A stretch of 64,000 bases of DNA. Source: Trachythela sp. YZ-2020. Lineage: Eukaryota > Cnidaria > Anthozoa > Malacalcyonacea > Clavulariidae. The position numbers and the translations under genes were made by a program. Shown here piece by piece: positions 21,511 to 33,824 of the stretch; position 1 is the stretch's first letter; each line of letters starts with the position of its first letter. The notes beneath the pieces are model-generated. The model had not been told where the DNA came from. It did not search any database and saw only the letters and a program-made list of their open reading frames with translations. The stretch is taken from NCBI GenBank assembly GCA_016169945.1, contig JADLSH010000373.1:1054001-1118000 (forward strand), given 5' to 3'.

Positions 21511-22156
21511 TGCACCTATCAATGTTTTCCCCCTGGGTGTGGGGAGGGGGGGGGGCAACCCAAGGGGATTTTGACATTTCTATTTAAAAAAAAGTCAATT
21601 TCCCCACCCCTGAGCAATCTCAAATAGTAAAAATTCCCACCCTGTAAACATTTTGAGCCCAAACCTTATCACAATTATAAACAAAGTTTTAATCAACGAT
21701 TTTTTTTAAACTTTTAATTAACACAATAAGAACAAAACCACTGCAGTAAATCATCAATGTCAGTATCACACAGTGTTTATGAAACCACGTCTTGCAGTCA
21801 TCAGGAAGATCAGCTAGGTGACATGTTGCGCATATACTTCACTCGACTCTTCAGTGCTTTTCTTCTAGAAAGACAACATTTAAAAGAAAAGAAAGAAAAG
21901 AACAAAGAAAAGTGGATTATAAATACCTTAAATTCTTGACTTTCTTTCGCCGCCATATTGCAAACGCAGATGTTTGTTCCCAGGCCCTCTCGATTTTTAT
22001 CAAAAATGGCGGATATCCAAAATGGCGGTTTTTCAAAATTCCCCACCCTTGAGCTGCTAGCGTCTGTCAAAATCCCGAGTCCCGGAACAAGCAACGTAGT
22101 CAAACCCCCTGGGGTTGCCTGCCCTCCCCCCCAGGGGGAAAACATTGATAGGTGCA
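21511..22156. mobile_element. Harbinger-like MITE A in HECT intron 1
   Basis: The inverted ends (TGCACCTATCAATGTTTTCC and mirror, ~65 bases with gaps) are flanked by TAA on both sides. A 3-bp TWA duplication suggests PIF/Harbinger. The interior has no clear gene. Confidence 0.65.
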
Positions 22157-22250
22157 TAAATAATTCAACCAAGGTAGAGTATTATACGCTCATGTAGAAA
22201 CTGATACAATCCCTGGAAATTATACCTTTTCAAACTACATAGACATGTAA

Positions 22251-23014
22251 TGCACTTTATTATCAATGTAAATCCCGTGGGGGGGGGAGAGGCCGGGACA
22301 AGGCAGGGGATATAAAAAAACCCCTGGAAAATCAACCAAATTCCCCTAGGTAGGGATGGAAATTCCGGTCAATTATAGGTGATTTCCTCACTCAGGGGAT
22401 ATCAAAAAGGTATTTTATTTATAAAAGTATATTAGCAATAGAAATTTAAATTGTCTTATTTGAAAGATCTTTTAAAATGATAAATACAAACTTTTACCGA
22501 TTATGAGCTGTCTGCCATCTTGGATTTCTGTGGATATGTATGTGTACGTCAATTGCCACAGTTAATAACTGTCAAAAATTAATCCAAGATGGTGGACATT
22601 TCATTGCTTTCAGTCAAAATATTTCAAAAACTAAGCACAATATGAGAAAACAGTAACAAAGTTCTGTATATAATTTTTAACGTTCTTTCGGATAAGACAA
22701 CTTACCTTAGAAACTAAACTTTTATAACAAGCTCAAAATACTGTTCCAAGAGTCTTGCATCAACCACGTTAGCAACGAATTTTAGGATTTTTAGCTAGCA
22801 ACCACGCTGCATTCTGAGCCAGCATTACTATTGTACGCATTACTACACATGCGCAAGTCCAAGTTTAACCTGCGAGCAGGCTGAAAAATTCAAACCACCA
22901 CATCCAAGGGACAAGCTTGGTTGTCAAATTTCTTAGGGAGGGGATGCCTCTTGTGATCAAATCCCCTGCCTTGTCCCGGCCTCACCCCCCACGGGATTTA
23001 CATTGATAAGTGCA
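22251..23014. mobile_element. Harbinger-like MITE B in HECT intron 1
   Basis: The ends TGCACTTTATTATCAATGTA and mirror (TACATTGATAAGTGCA) with C/G-rich inner parts resemble those of MITE A, again with TAA on both sides. It is a related but different family member. Confidence 0.65.
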
Positions 23015-25656
23015 TAACTAGTTAGTTTACTGTCCAAATTTTATTTTGATGCGAGACAGGGAAGATGTTCTGATTTAGTCTGTAAAGTTCGGCTTTTTCA
23101 GTCCACAAATGTGTTCCTGCCTGTGGTTCCTTAGTGGCTCGGATGACCACGTTAATGGAGGTCCCATCTCCAATGGGGACGTTAAAGAACCACTGTGGAC
23201 GTAATAAACCCTGGCCGTGACCTGCCAGTGTCAGCAAGAGGTTGGCTTACTGGATTAGTGCCAGACAGGCCCAGACTACTGGTGAATGAGACATCTAACA
23301 TGTATGACAGCCAATAGTCGAATGGAACAAATACCCAGCGCTGAATGCACAAGAATTTGCGAATGTGTAGACCTTTCAGGCCGATCATCCCCGTATAGTC
23401 CATTATAGGGAGTACCCCCGGGGCTTTAAGATTAATTCAGAGAAGAGCCTTTTTATCCTGCCAGGTTCAGCAAGACCAGGTTCTTTATTTGATATACAGC
23501 TTTAAAAAATATCCTAACCAGGTTCAAAACTGTTTCTTTGAATTTATAGAGCTTCTGAAACCTGGGGGAAAAACAGAATCATTTGGCCGACCTGCAGGCA
23601 CTGCTTCTATAAAATCATTTATCCAATACAAAACTGGAAAAGATGGAAAGCCACAGAAGAGTCAATTGGGCAAGGGGAAATCAAAGAAGAATGACAAAGG
23701 AAAAGATATCAATGAAGAAGTCGTAATCTCTATTGGGTTAATGCAGTGGGACCCAAATGAGGAAAATCTCAAGGAAAAGAGAGGAAAAAGACTAGCCCTG
23801 CGTGTCCCCAAAACTGCTAATTACAAAACACTGTTGAGCAAGGCTTCAGAAAAGTGGCAAGATATACCCTTCTACTTGAAGATGGTCAGGAAGCCATTTT
23901 TGTGCCGGGGTCCAAACCAAAGGAGTTTTTCACACTCAACCGATACAAGGAAGAGCTTTTGAAAGACTACAAGAGAATAACACTATTTCTTTGTACTTGT
24001 GATGACCATGATGCAAGAGATTGTGTTAGTGAAGATTGTAGTGAGGGGAAAAGAGGCATTGACAACAGTGATAACAATTATACAATGTCACCTGTTAAAA
24101 AGGCAAAACCTGAAAATCATTTTGCCTTGCAGGATAGACCTGGACCTTCAGATCTAGGACAATCCTGCTCTACCAGTGATGATAAAGGGTCATGGTTTAT
24201 GCAGGAGGAATTGTCCAGAATGTTTCATGATGACCAATGTGATTATGAGAGCCCTATTCATGATGATAACCTGTCAACAGTGTGCACTGCCAAATCAGAT
24301 GAGACCACTTCATCAGTGACAATCACCAATGGAGTTGATGTACTGAAGGCCTTGAACGAAAAGGTTGTTGTTGGTGACTCTCTATTTATTGTGATCAGAC
24401 GTGGCACATCATTAAATAGAGCCCTCACTTTATGGCAAAGGGCAACATCAAAAGTACCTGCTGAGCATCTACTAAGAGTAAAATTTGTTGGCGAAAATGG
24501 CATCGATAGCGGAGCCTTGGCACAAGAATTTTTTGCCATCACAATGGAAAATATAAAGAAACAATTTTTTCCTGATGGAAGCCCTCTTTATTCTACGAAT
24601 GATCTCCAAAAGGGCAACTACCAAGCAATTGGACAAATTGCTGCTGCAAGCTTGGCCCAGGGAGGACCTGCTCCTTGCTTTTTAGCACCATGTGTGTATG
24701 ATAGTTTAGCTTCTGGTAAGGACACAGAATTCACTACTGCAAGCACAGATCTAGAGAAAAATTTGACAGCAGCCGAGCAAAATGTTTTGCAGCAGATCAA
24801 GAAAGATGTTAAACAACACACAGACCTGATCCTTGAACATGGTTATACTGGGCCAATCAATGAGACCCATGTAGATTCAATTGTAGCAGCAATGGTTGTC
24901 AGCATGCTGAGCAGAAGGTCCCTGGTCATAAAGCAAATCAGAAATGGAATGGAGTTGTATGGTTTGACTGATCTAGTAACAAAGCATCCCCAAGCCGCTA
25001 GGAGTTTGTTTGTCTTAGGCGAACAGAAACCAGTAGATGCAGACTATCTGTTTTCTTTAATCACACCAGAGTACTCCCCTGAAGGCAGCTCACGCCGCTC
25101 CACCGAAGAGCATGTCATGGACCATTTCCAAGACTTCATCTTCAGTATGGAAGATTCAAAGGTTACTGGATATGCAGAAGCATTGGCCTGGGACTGCACT
25201 GATGGCAATGAAGATGATGATATTGACTTTTTTAAGGATCAAAGTAATGACAGGTATGTGGAAATAAGTATATTAATTTTAACAGCAGACCCACAATAAT
25301 GCTTATGCAAATTAGGCCAAAACAATTTGCCTAAATTGTAACCAGTGCAAGATAATAATTGACATTGTTATTTTCAAAATTATTTCAGGTTCGTCTCACC
25401 AGAAATGACTCCAGCAGCTGTTATGGGATGGCTAACCGGGCAAAAACATAGAGATATGGTCAACACAATCCCTATCTATGTCAAGTTTGACCATGAATGC
25501 CAGCAGAGAAATCCCAAACACACGGTGTGCTTCCCTTCTGTTGGAGCGTGTGGCAGGCAGATAACGCTTCCAGTTGTCCATATGTCAAGTGCAGATGGTT
25601 TTCAAAATGTATTTTTGTTAGCCTATTGCAAAGGACAAGCCTTTACTATGTCATAA

Positions 25657-26913
25657 TGCAAGTTTACATCATAATTCAGACATTTACAGGTCTCAGTTTG
25701 CTTATGCTTATGTATTTATAATTGTTCCTGTTACATTCATTTTAGTTCAAACATAAAAAGATAAAAGTAATGAACATGACTTCTATAATTGATTTCAATC
25801 TTGGACAAAAAAATTGTTTAGCCAAATTTTGTTAATCAATCAGTTAAGGCCTTTTACAAATGGCCATCTAAATTCAGCCGGTCTAAATCATTTATATAAC
25901 CAATAACCAAGGTAATAAAAACGTAAAAGTTACATTCAAGTAATAGTTAAAGGTAAATATTATAATATGTTACCGAACGGACAAAAATGACAACTCTTAT
26001 TAAAGAGCATTTTGTTAGCGTTCAAAGTTGTAATTTAGTACAGCTTTGGTATGCAGGCTAAAGTGTCATTCTTAATGCAAACGAACTCGAAACAAAAGCT
26101 CTGATGAACTAAATAATGGGAATAGTTGTTTGGAGTGGCCAGAATTAAGATCCGCATTTGTACTAGGCCTAAGGTACATTAATTGTAATATAACATTACT
26201 TTTTCACAGTTTCAATATATATAAAACTTTGTTTATATTAATTTTGTAAGATGATACTAGCAAGTTTGTTGTTAAAATACCCGAAATGTAGCTCACTTGG
26301 ACAGCCACCAAATTTGTGCACAGCATCCAGATACACAGCAACATTGTTGGGAATCTTAGTTATTGGATCTTGTTAAGTACAACCATATTACTTTTCGGTT
26401 TTCGATTTAGAATAAATGTTTGTCATTGTTGAAGCAGTTTTTATTCTATTTGGGGCTTAGTTCATACACAATTATCAGTTCTGGTCTGCCTGATCAATGA
26501 ATTCCTTTTTCTAGTCCATGAATGGTTGCTTTGCAGCATGATATGTGAAAAAGGAATTTTGAATCAACAATGCATTGCAGTTCACTATTTCCAACTCCCA
26601 AGAGCAACCTTCTTTGACATACAGGCATCAATGGCTCGTGGTATCATTAGTCAAGAACAGTATGATGCTTTGAGCTCACAACAGTGACCCCAGTTGCATG
26701 TCAAACTATACAAATGAAAACCAAAACTGAGCATGTGTAGTTTGCAATCTCAGAACACTTCAGTAAGCATGAGGCATCTTGCTGTCAATGAATACCATTG
26801 CCAGTCACTAAAGCGTAAGAATGATAAAATAATTGCAATGACTATTGTCTCATTTCAAAATGTTTATCACAAGCATTAGAATGGAGAATTGGCAGCACTT
26901 TCCTCTGATATTC
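25657..26913. other. Intergenic region between the convergent genes of IS3EU copy 2
   Basis: About 1.25 kb, AT-rich, without a recognisable protein. It corresponds in position to 10970-12046 in copy 1. Confidence 0.5.
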
Positions 26914-28056
26914 CTAAACTGCAACTTCTAGTATCCTCTCATAAAGACCAAGTGCTTCCCTCCAGTGTGTAGGTTTCTGAAGGTCAAGGTTAGAGATAAC
27001 ATATTGAAAGTACTTGTGGTACTCATTTGCCACATCCTTTTCTATTAAGTGACATTTGGCGTAGTGTAGCTCATTTTCAGGAACTGTAATCATCCAGTTG
27101 TCCATACCACCATGATTTTCTGGTAATGAGTATATTGCATTTGGCCTACCAGACACTGTATCATGCCGAGACTTACGAATGTAGTGTGTATTCCAATGCT
27201 CTAGAGACTGATCTAAATCAGCTTGAATCAACCCAGAGAAGCAGAACCATAAGCACTCCTTCTGGAGTGGATCACATGTGTTTAGCTTTCCCCTGTCTGC
27301 TAAGTCTTTAAAAAAGTTCATCCACCAAGTGCTCCAGTTTTTTCTCAAGGAAGACCACCATGCTTCGATTCTTTGATTTCTCGGTGAGGGTACATATACA
27401 TGTGAATTGGGGTCATTGACAAAAAAACAGTGGATACCAGCCATGGTGCCATTCTCTGTTCCAAGGTCAGTATAAAGATGGCTGGGGGCAACCACCAAGC
27501 TCACTAACAGTATCCAGTAGTAGGCAGCAATGTTATCTGGATAGCTATTTGATCGACTCACATATAGCCAAATTACTTTTCGACTAAACCCATCAATACA
27601 CCCATGGATGGGGAATCCATAAGGGGACAACTTGTCGTAGCCATCAGCATGCCAAGCACTATTCGGCCCAGGGTTGTGATACTCTCGCCTTCGCAGCCTA
27701 TGTGCTTTTCTCCTCTGGACACCTTCCGGATCCAACTCCAACATTAGCTACTGTACGACAATTCGTGGGACAATCATACCATTGAGCCTGAGCGAATGCC
27801 ACATGGATCGATAACCAACACAAGAATGAGGCCCGTCAAGAAGCACCTCGATAGCTTGCCGTACTTGTTGGACGTCAAAATCTACGTTCTTTCTCCATAA
27901 ATTCATGGCTTTCAGCCGCCTTTTCAAAGTACTCAGACTTATTTCTATACCATATTCTCTAGATAACAATCCCCTGATTTCGTCATATTGATATCCTTGG
28001 TAAAATAGGTATTCTATCGCTTCTTCTTCGTAATCTTGCACATTATTGTCCGCCAT
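26914..28056 (-). pseudogene. IS3EU transposase of copy 2, one nonsense codon
   Basis: From ATG at 28056 the first 102 codons hold the helix-turn-helix (ISLSTLKRRLKAMNLW) and VGYRSMWHSLRL. An in-frame TAG at 27748-27750 follows, and the same frame continues to 26914 with the core: WHADGYDKLSPYG, IHGCIDGFSRKVIWL, YTDLGTENG, NQRIEAWWSSLRKNW and HYIRKSRH. All three catalytic acids are kept. Alignment with copy 1 is continuous across the stop (VSRSAVEVLLREMDPEG versus VPRIVVQ-stop-LMLELDPEG), so a single mutation and not an intron explains it. The start codon lies only about 20 bases from the right array. Confidence 0.88.
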
Positions 28057-28074
28057 TTTGTATCTCTGAGTTTG

Positions 28075-28382
28075 TTGAGTTTTGCCGTGAGTTTGTTGAG
28101 TTTTGCCGTGAGTTTGTTGAGTTTTGCCGTGAGTTCGTTGAGTTTTGCCGTGAGTTTGTTGAGTTTTGCCGTGAGTTCGTTGAGTTTTGCCGTGAGTTCG
28201 TTGAGTTTTGCCGTGAGTTCGTTGTGTTTTGCCGTGAGTTCGTTGAGTTTTGCTGTGAGTTCGTTGTGTTGTGCCGTGAGTTCGTTGAGTTTTGCCGTGA
28301 GTTCGTTGTGTTGTGCCGTGAGTTCGTTGTGTTTTGCCGTGCGTTTGTTGAGTTTTGCCGTGAGTTTGTTGAGTTTTGCCGT
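28075..28382 (-). repeat. Right subterminal 21-bp array of IS3EU copy 2
   Basis: About 14-15 copies of the 21-bp unit in the opposite orientation to the left array, starting just upstream of the transposase ATG. The outer end is cut off at 28382. Confidence 0.88.
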
Positions 28383-28383
28383 C

Positions 28384-28455
28384 AACCTCGTTCCCAGGCT
28401 CTTATCTCTTGGGGAGATAATACCCTGGATGGAGCTGGTCACGTGTCACGCGGAT
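28384..28455 (-). repeat. Dispersed repeat shared with 4751-4825
   Basis: The mirror of the repeat at 4751-4825, abutting the IS3EU array directly. Its insertion, or a deletion next to it, probably removed the right tip of IS3EU copy 2. Confidence 0.6.
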
Positions 28456-29439
28456 TTCGCGTGATAAATTGAGAATACACTTAGGGAGGGGTGGTACAGG
28501 AGCGTGTTGTCTTCTGTGATATTGTTGCGTTTGGAAAAAAGTATTTTGGGGCGATGAATTGAAAATTTGCAACAAGAAATTGTGACAAAACTGTTGTTAT
28601 AAAATAGTCGCATTCATCATCATGTCACTACCTACTGTATCCTGGAGTGTTGAGTTACATTTCAAGCGATAAGTTGGATCTCAATACACAACGCTTGTCA
28701 AGCCAAGGAAAGCACGCGTCGCACGGTATTTTAATATAAAACACAATCAATAAAACATATCTTCTATAGACTGACTGATATGATTGTTAACAGTGTTGAA
28801 CCTTATCCTGTCTGGTATTCAAACTGCAAACAAAATGGATTTTTTTAATGCTGACATATGGAATTGCTATAAAATATCTAGATCCTACTGTGTGTAAACA
28901 ATGTTATCCAGAGGTTAAATCACCACTGTGAAGGTAGCCTCGGATTGGGCCTCAGATTCGGCCTCTGATTGAGCCTCAGATTCGGCCTCTGATTGAGCCT
29001 CATATTGGGCCGCACATTCAACTGCATTCAATCACTGAAAAGTAGATTTTACGAAACTTAATTTCTAGCTAATTTTACGGTACTTCTTGTTAAAACCAAG
29101 CAGTAACTTGAGCAGTATAACGTATCTATCCATCACTTGGAGTAAACGATGAAAACCATCCTCTTTGTAGGAGAAATTTAAGATTTAAGACGCTCTGCAT
29201 AGTGTGCGATTCCATATGCCACAGAATATTGAACTTTTATACTTAGAAAAGCATTTGCAACTTGCAAGGAACAAGCACATAGTATTGTTTTGAAATTCCA
29301 GTATATTGTAGATATTTAATGTTATATTCCATAATTTGTAACAATATAATTGCACCCACATATGCGCCTTCCCACATACAACATTAAGATAGCATCTTCG
29401 CGAAATCGATTGCTACGATTACACAGGTACAGTTGTGCA
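28456..29439. other. Non-coding stretch with a short tandem repeat
   Basis: No gene is seen. At 28936-29015 a roughly 15-base word (gcctcagattcg and gcctctgattga variants) is repeated five to six times. Confidence 0.55.
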
Positions 29440-31443
29440 GAATCTTTCCAATGGTAAAGAGCATTTAAGGTCACAGGCGCGGTAAACTTGAGACGTTCAT
29501 GATATGCGAAACTCGCCAGTATGCCAACTCAAATATATGTAACTATAAGAGGTCTATGTGTTTAAATAGCGTTTGCACGAATTCCACAATACAAGATTAT
29601 AGAATTACACATGCAGTCTTTCTAATGGCATACAGCGATTTGCGGCGCAGACTTTGTAAACTTAAGATTGTAAGGATTGGTCAAGTAACAATAGCGCGCC
29701 TTTACATATGCCAGATTATAGAATTACATGGCGTTGATATACATATTCAAGACGCTTGCTAATTGTGCGCAAATTCAACACGTACGATTGCTTTCGACCT
29801 CACGCATGTGTTACGCTCTTTCCAATGGTATATACTGCATGTAAGGTCACAGGCTCGGTAAACATGATATTCTCATCTTATACAAGATTTGCCACGATGC
29901 GAATGCAAATATATGTCACAACTATAACACATCTATGTTTAGATAGACTTTGCACGAATTCCACTCATGCGATTGCTTTCATATTCAAGTATGTTGTACA
30001 GAATGTCCTAATCTTCCTCGTGGTCTACAGCGATTTGTGGCGCACGCTTAGTAAACTCAAGATTTCAAAGATTACTCAAGAGACAATAACGCTCGTTTAC
30101 ATATGCCAGATTATATACTTATATTGCGTTAATATAAATATTCATTACGCGCTTGCGCAAATTCAACACATACGATTACTTTCGACCTCGCGCATATTGT
30201 ACATAATTTTACGCTCTTTCCAGTGGTATACTGCATACTATGCTGCATGTAAGGGTACAGGCGCTTTAAACTTGAAATTTTCATGATATACAAAATTTGC
30301 CACTATGCGAAGTCAAATATATGTCACAACTATAACACATCTATGTTTAGATAGAGTTTGCACGAATTCCACTCATGCGATTACCTTCAAAATCAAGCAT
30401 ATTGTACAAAATTGTGCAATATTTCTAATGGTGTACAGCGATTTGCGGCGCAGACTTTGTAAACTCAAGATTTTAAGGATTACTCAAGATACAATAGTGC
30501 GCGTTTACATATTGCAGATTATACAATTACATATATGGCGTTAACATAAAGATTTAAGGCACGCTTGCGTAAATTCAACAAATACGATTGTTTCTGAACT
30601 CAAGCATATTGTATAACATTTTACGCTCCTTCCAACGATATATAGGGTCACAAACGCAGTATACTTGACGTTTTTATGATATACCAGATTTGCAATTATG
30701 CGAACACAAATATGTATCTAAACTGTACGGCGTCCATGTTTAGAGAGCGTTTGCACGAATTCCACTCATGCGATTGCGTTCATATTCAAGTATGTTGTAC
30801 AGAATGTTCTAGTCTTTCTCGTGGTATACAGCGATTTGCGGCGCAAGCTTCGTAAACTCAAGATTTCAAAGATTACTCAAGAGACAATAGCGCTCGTTTA
30901 CATATGCCAGATTATATAATTACATTGCGTTAATATAAATATTCAATACGCGCTTGCGCAAATTCAATACATACGATTACTTTCGACCTCGCGCATATTG
31001 TACTTAATTTTACGCTCTTTCCAGTGGTATACTGCATACTATGCTGCATGTAAGGGTACAGGCGCTTTAAACTTGAGATTTTTCATGATATACAAGATTT
31101 GCCACTATGCGAAGTCAAATATATATCACAACTATAAAACATCTATGTTTAGATAGAGTTTGCACAAATTCCACTCTTGCGATTACCTTCAAAATCAACC
31201 ATATTGTACAAAATTGTGCAATATTTCTAATGGTGTACAGCGATTTGCGGCGCAGACTTTGTAATCTCAAGATTTTAAGGATTACTCATGGTACAATAGC
31301 GCGCGTTTACGTATTGCAGATTATACAATTACATATATGGGTTAACATAAAGATTCAAGGCACGCTTGCGTCAATTCAACATATACGATTGCTTTTGAGC
31401 TCAACCATGTTGTATAAAAACGTACGCTCTTTCCAACGATATC
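29440..31443 (+). repeat. ~400-bp tandem repeat array, plus orientation, part 1
   Basis: Five diverged units of about 390-410 bases. Landmarks recur in order: ctctttccaatggtatac, a ggtcacaggcgc region, atctatgtttagatag-tttgcacgaattcca, gtacagcgatttgcggcgca, and a TTAAGGATTACTCAAG-type word. The landmark near the ctatgttta word falls near 29546, 29940, 30342, 30735 and 31150. Small frames seen within the units are not coding; they simply follow the repeat. Confidence 0.85.
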
Positions 31444-33660
31444 TTGCATGTAGGGTCACGCAAGAATGAACTTGGTCGTTTCCTGAGTAACATTGACTGG
31501 CATATTGTAAACTCAACCATATCCTGCGATGATAAATGTAATTTTTTATGTTCCTTCATTAAAACTGGTTATGATACTCTAATGCCAGAGAAGCAGGTAA
31601 AATTCCATCGCAACGACACTCCTTGGATCACAGAAAAATTGAAACAACTGATAAAGCTGAGACAACGTGCTTTTTCGTCTAGTAACACTTCTCTTTTCAA
31701 ATTCTATCGGAATAAAGTGAACAGAATGAGGAAATCCTGTAGGGGAAAATATTTTGCTACCAGAGTTGCCAATCTAAAAAAGTCCAACCCGAAATCATGG
31801 TGGTCGGAAGTTAAACGTATTTCAGGTATGAAACCGGTAACCAGCTGCCTGCTGAATCAACTTCATATCGAAGATACAGAACATCTAACACATAAAGGTT
31901 TTTCAGATTTAATCAACAATAGCCTATTGGAACCAATGAATTCTTACAGTCCATTAGATGCCTCAGACGTAGGAATCCTGTTCGAAGGAATCCTGACGAC
32001 CCACCAGATTTAGATGTGAACCTGACTGATATTGAAATGGTGTTAAAAAAACTGAAACGCCTAAACCCATCCAAAGCCCCAGGTCCCGATGACATTCCAA
32101 ATTGGATTCTTCGAGATTATGCCGAAATCCTTGCCCCCCCTATATCAAACCTATTGAATTCCTCCTACAAACAAAAGAAGCTTCCCTTGTCATGGAAACA
32201 GGCTAATATAACACCTATTCCAAAGGAGAAACCTGTTAAGGATATAAACAAACACCTTAGACCAATATCGTTAACTCCTGTCCTATCTAAGCTTGCGGAG
32301 GAATTTGTCGTGGAAAAATACTTCGCCCCAGCTGTGCTTACGGTAATAGATCCCTTTCAATTTGGTGGCATCCCTCGATCTTCTGCGACCAAAGCTTTAA
32401 TTTCTATGATTCATACTTGGTCTCAAGCCACTGATGGAACTGGAAATGCTGTAAGAGTGGTATTATTTGATTACAAAAAGGCTTTTGACCTGATTGACCA
32501 CAAAATTTTAGCAAAAAAAGTCATCAATTTACCCATGCCAACTTTCATCAAGCGATGGGTGGTCGACTTCCTCATGAACAGACAACAACGAGTGAAATTA
32601 GCAAGAGATTGTATGTCCGAATGGAGTGATATTCCTTCCGGTGTCCTCAGGGAACTAAACTGGGACCCTGGATGTTTATTCTTATGATAAATGACCTCCG
32701 CCCTCCTCATCATGAGCGATGGAAATACATTGACGATACTACTGCATCAGAAATTATTCATAGAGACTCATCCAGTAATATTCAAGATGCAGTCGATTGC
32801 GTTCAAAACTGGTCGGTAGAAAATAAGATGCAACTAAATACCTCGAAGTGCAAGGAAATCGTAATCAGTTTCACTAAAGTTGAGAAACAATTTCTCGCCT
32901 AAAGATTAACTCAGGTCATATCGAAGTAGTCAAGCATGCCAGAATCTTAGGACTGACAATAACCAGTGATCTAAAGTGGAACCAACATATCAACAACATT
33001 ATTAAGAAAGCCAACAAACGCATCTACTTTATCATTCAATTGAAACGAGCCCACGTCCCTGAAACTGATGTTTTAAACTTCTACATTACCTGCATTAGAC
33101 CAGTTATGGAATTTAGCTGCCAAGTATTCCACTTTGCTCTACCCTCTTATTTGTCAAACTCCCTGGAACGGATCCAAAAGCGTGTTCTATCCATAATCTA
33201 TCCACAGATGAGTTATGCGGATCGCTTATCTAAATGTGGCATCAAAACTCTGAGTGACAGGCGTGTCGATGCATGCGAGAAACTTTTTACTGAAATCAGC
33301 ACAACACCAGTGGCTAACATGCACGATATCATACCACCAAGATGCCTTTCAAGTTACAATCTGAGACATTCAAGAACTTTTGTCCTCCCAAAAACCAAAA
33401 CAAACAGATTTAAAAACACTTTTATACCCTCATGCGTTGGACATTTTAATGACAAAATCTAACTTTTAGATCTTGATTCTCTTGAACTACTATATTAGCG
33501 TATTTTTACAGTACAATTATGTATTTTAAAAATTCATGTGTAAATAGAGTATAAATTAATTAACTATTTTATTAATCTATGTAAATTATAGCACGCAATT
33601 CAGCCTTATAGGCTGCTATGTGTTATCTTAATTAAATCTATCTATCTATCTATCTATCTA
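31444..33660 (+). mobile_element. CR1-like non-LTR retrotransposon inserted in the array (5'-truncated)
   Basis: It starts inside the linker after the endonuclease and runs through the RT to a (TCTA)n tail at about 33634-33660. 5' truncation with a microsatellite tail is typical of target-primed integration of CR1/L2-type elements. The array continues directly after the tail. Confidence 0.85.
31460..33462 (+). pseudogene. Reverse transcriptase of the inserted CR1-like element, broken
   Basis: Pieces in three frames: the linker (NDTPWITEKLKQLIKLRQRAF ... SWWSEVKRISG, to 32013), RT fingers and palm (SKAPGPDDIPNWILRDYAE, RPISLTPVLSKLAEE, LFDYKKAFDLIDH; 32016-32687), the active site (KYIDDTTASEII; 32672-32902), and the C-terminal part (FYITCIRPVMEFSCQVFHFALP ... 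ERIQKRVLSIIYP; 33040-33462). At least three frameshifts exist, one in the normally conserved PQG region. It is related to the RT at 5105-6614 but clearly a different lineage. Confidence 0.85.
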
Positions 33661-33824
33661 AATGCAGTAAACTTGATGTTTTTATGAAATGCAATATTGC
33701 GAACTCAAATATATATCACAACTCTACGGCGTCTATGTTTAGATAGCGTTTGCACGAATTCCACTCATATGATTGCCTTCAAATTCAAGTATGTTGTACA
33801 GAATATTCCAGTCTTCCTAATGAA
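33661..33824 (+). repeat. ~400-bp repeat array, plus orientation, part 2
   Basis: A partial unit with ctatgtttagatagcgtttg and attcaagtatgttgtacaga landmarks between two retroelement insertions. Confidence 0.7.

Larger units (their letters stand above)
21007..25656 (+). pseudogene. Zinc-ribbon/HECT ubiquitin-ligase-like gene of IS3EU copy 2
   Basis: Exon 1 (21007-21097) encodes a zinc ribbon (FCSNCGHHC ... FCLDCG) and ends at GTATGG. Exon 2 (23550-25253) restores the frame (…QE-ELLKPGG) and holds a conserved domain ending RYKEELLKDYKRITLFLC, then the HECT N-lobe with LRVKFVGENGIDSGALAQEFF. Exon 3 (25389-25656) has the C-lobe with the catalytic-type cysteine in GACGRQITLPV (near 25549) and ends AFTMS. 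A frameshift near 23840-23860 breaks exon 2 between ASEKWQ and RYTLLLEDGQ. Relation to the HECT protein of copy 1 is clear in order and motifs. Intron 1 is 2.45 kb and holds two MITEs. Probably dead unless the frameshift is a sequence error. Confidence 0.8.
20445..28382. mobile_element. IS3EU-type DNA transposon, copy 2 (right tip missing)
   Basis: The left end TACGGTGGCCCACAAGGG shares its first 12 bases with copy 1. Inside are a plus-strand HECT-type gene (21007-25656) and a minus-strand IS3EU transposase (28056-26914), again convergent. Arrays of a 21-bp unit lie inside both ends. At the right, the array runs to 28382 and is followed directly by an unrelated dispersed repeat, so the right terminal TAC...-type end and the target duplication cannot be seen. 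Two MITEs lie in an intron. The family is clearly related to, but diverged from, copy 1. Confidence 0.85.

Noticed and set aside
23022..23403. Minus frames between MITE B and HECT exon 2
   Set aside because: No domain recognised and they lie in the intron of the HECT gene; not enough support for a gene.
28036..28464. Long KLNELTA-type or SLLSFAV-type repeat frames
   Set aside because: Again translations of the 21-bp array; the real coding start here is the transposase ATG at 28056.
29499..31400. Several frames of 60-180 codons sharing similar sequences (LCLDR-CTNSTHAI type)
   Set aside because: They recur because the ~400-bp DNA repeat recurs; they are broken at different places and hold no known domain.
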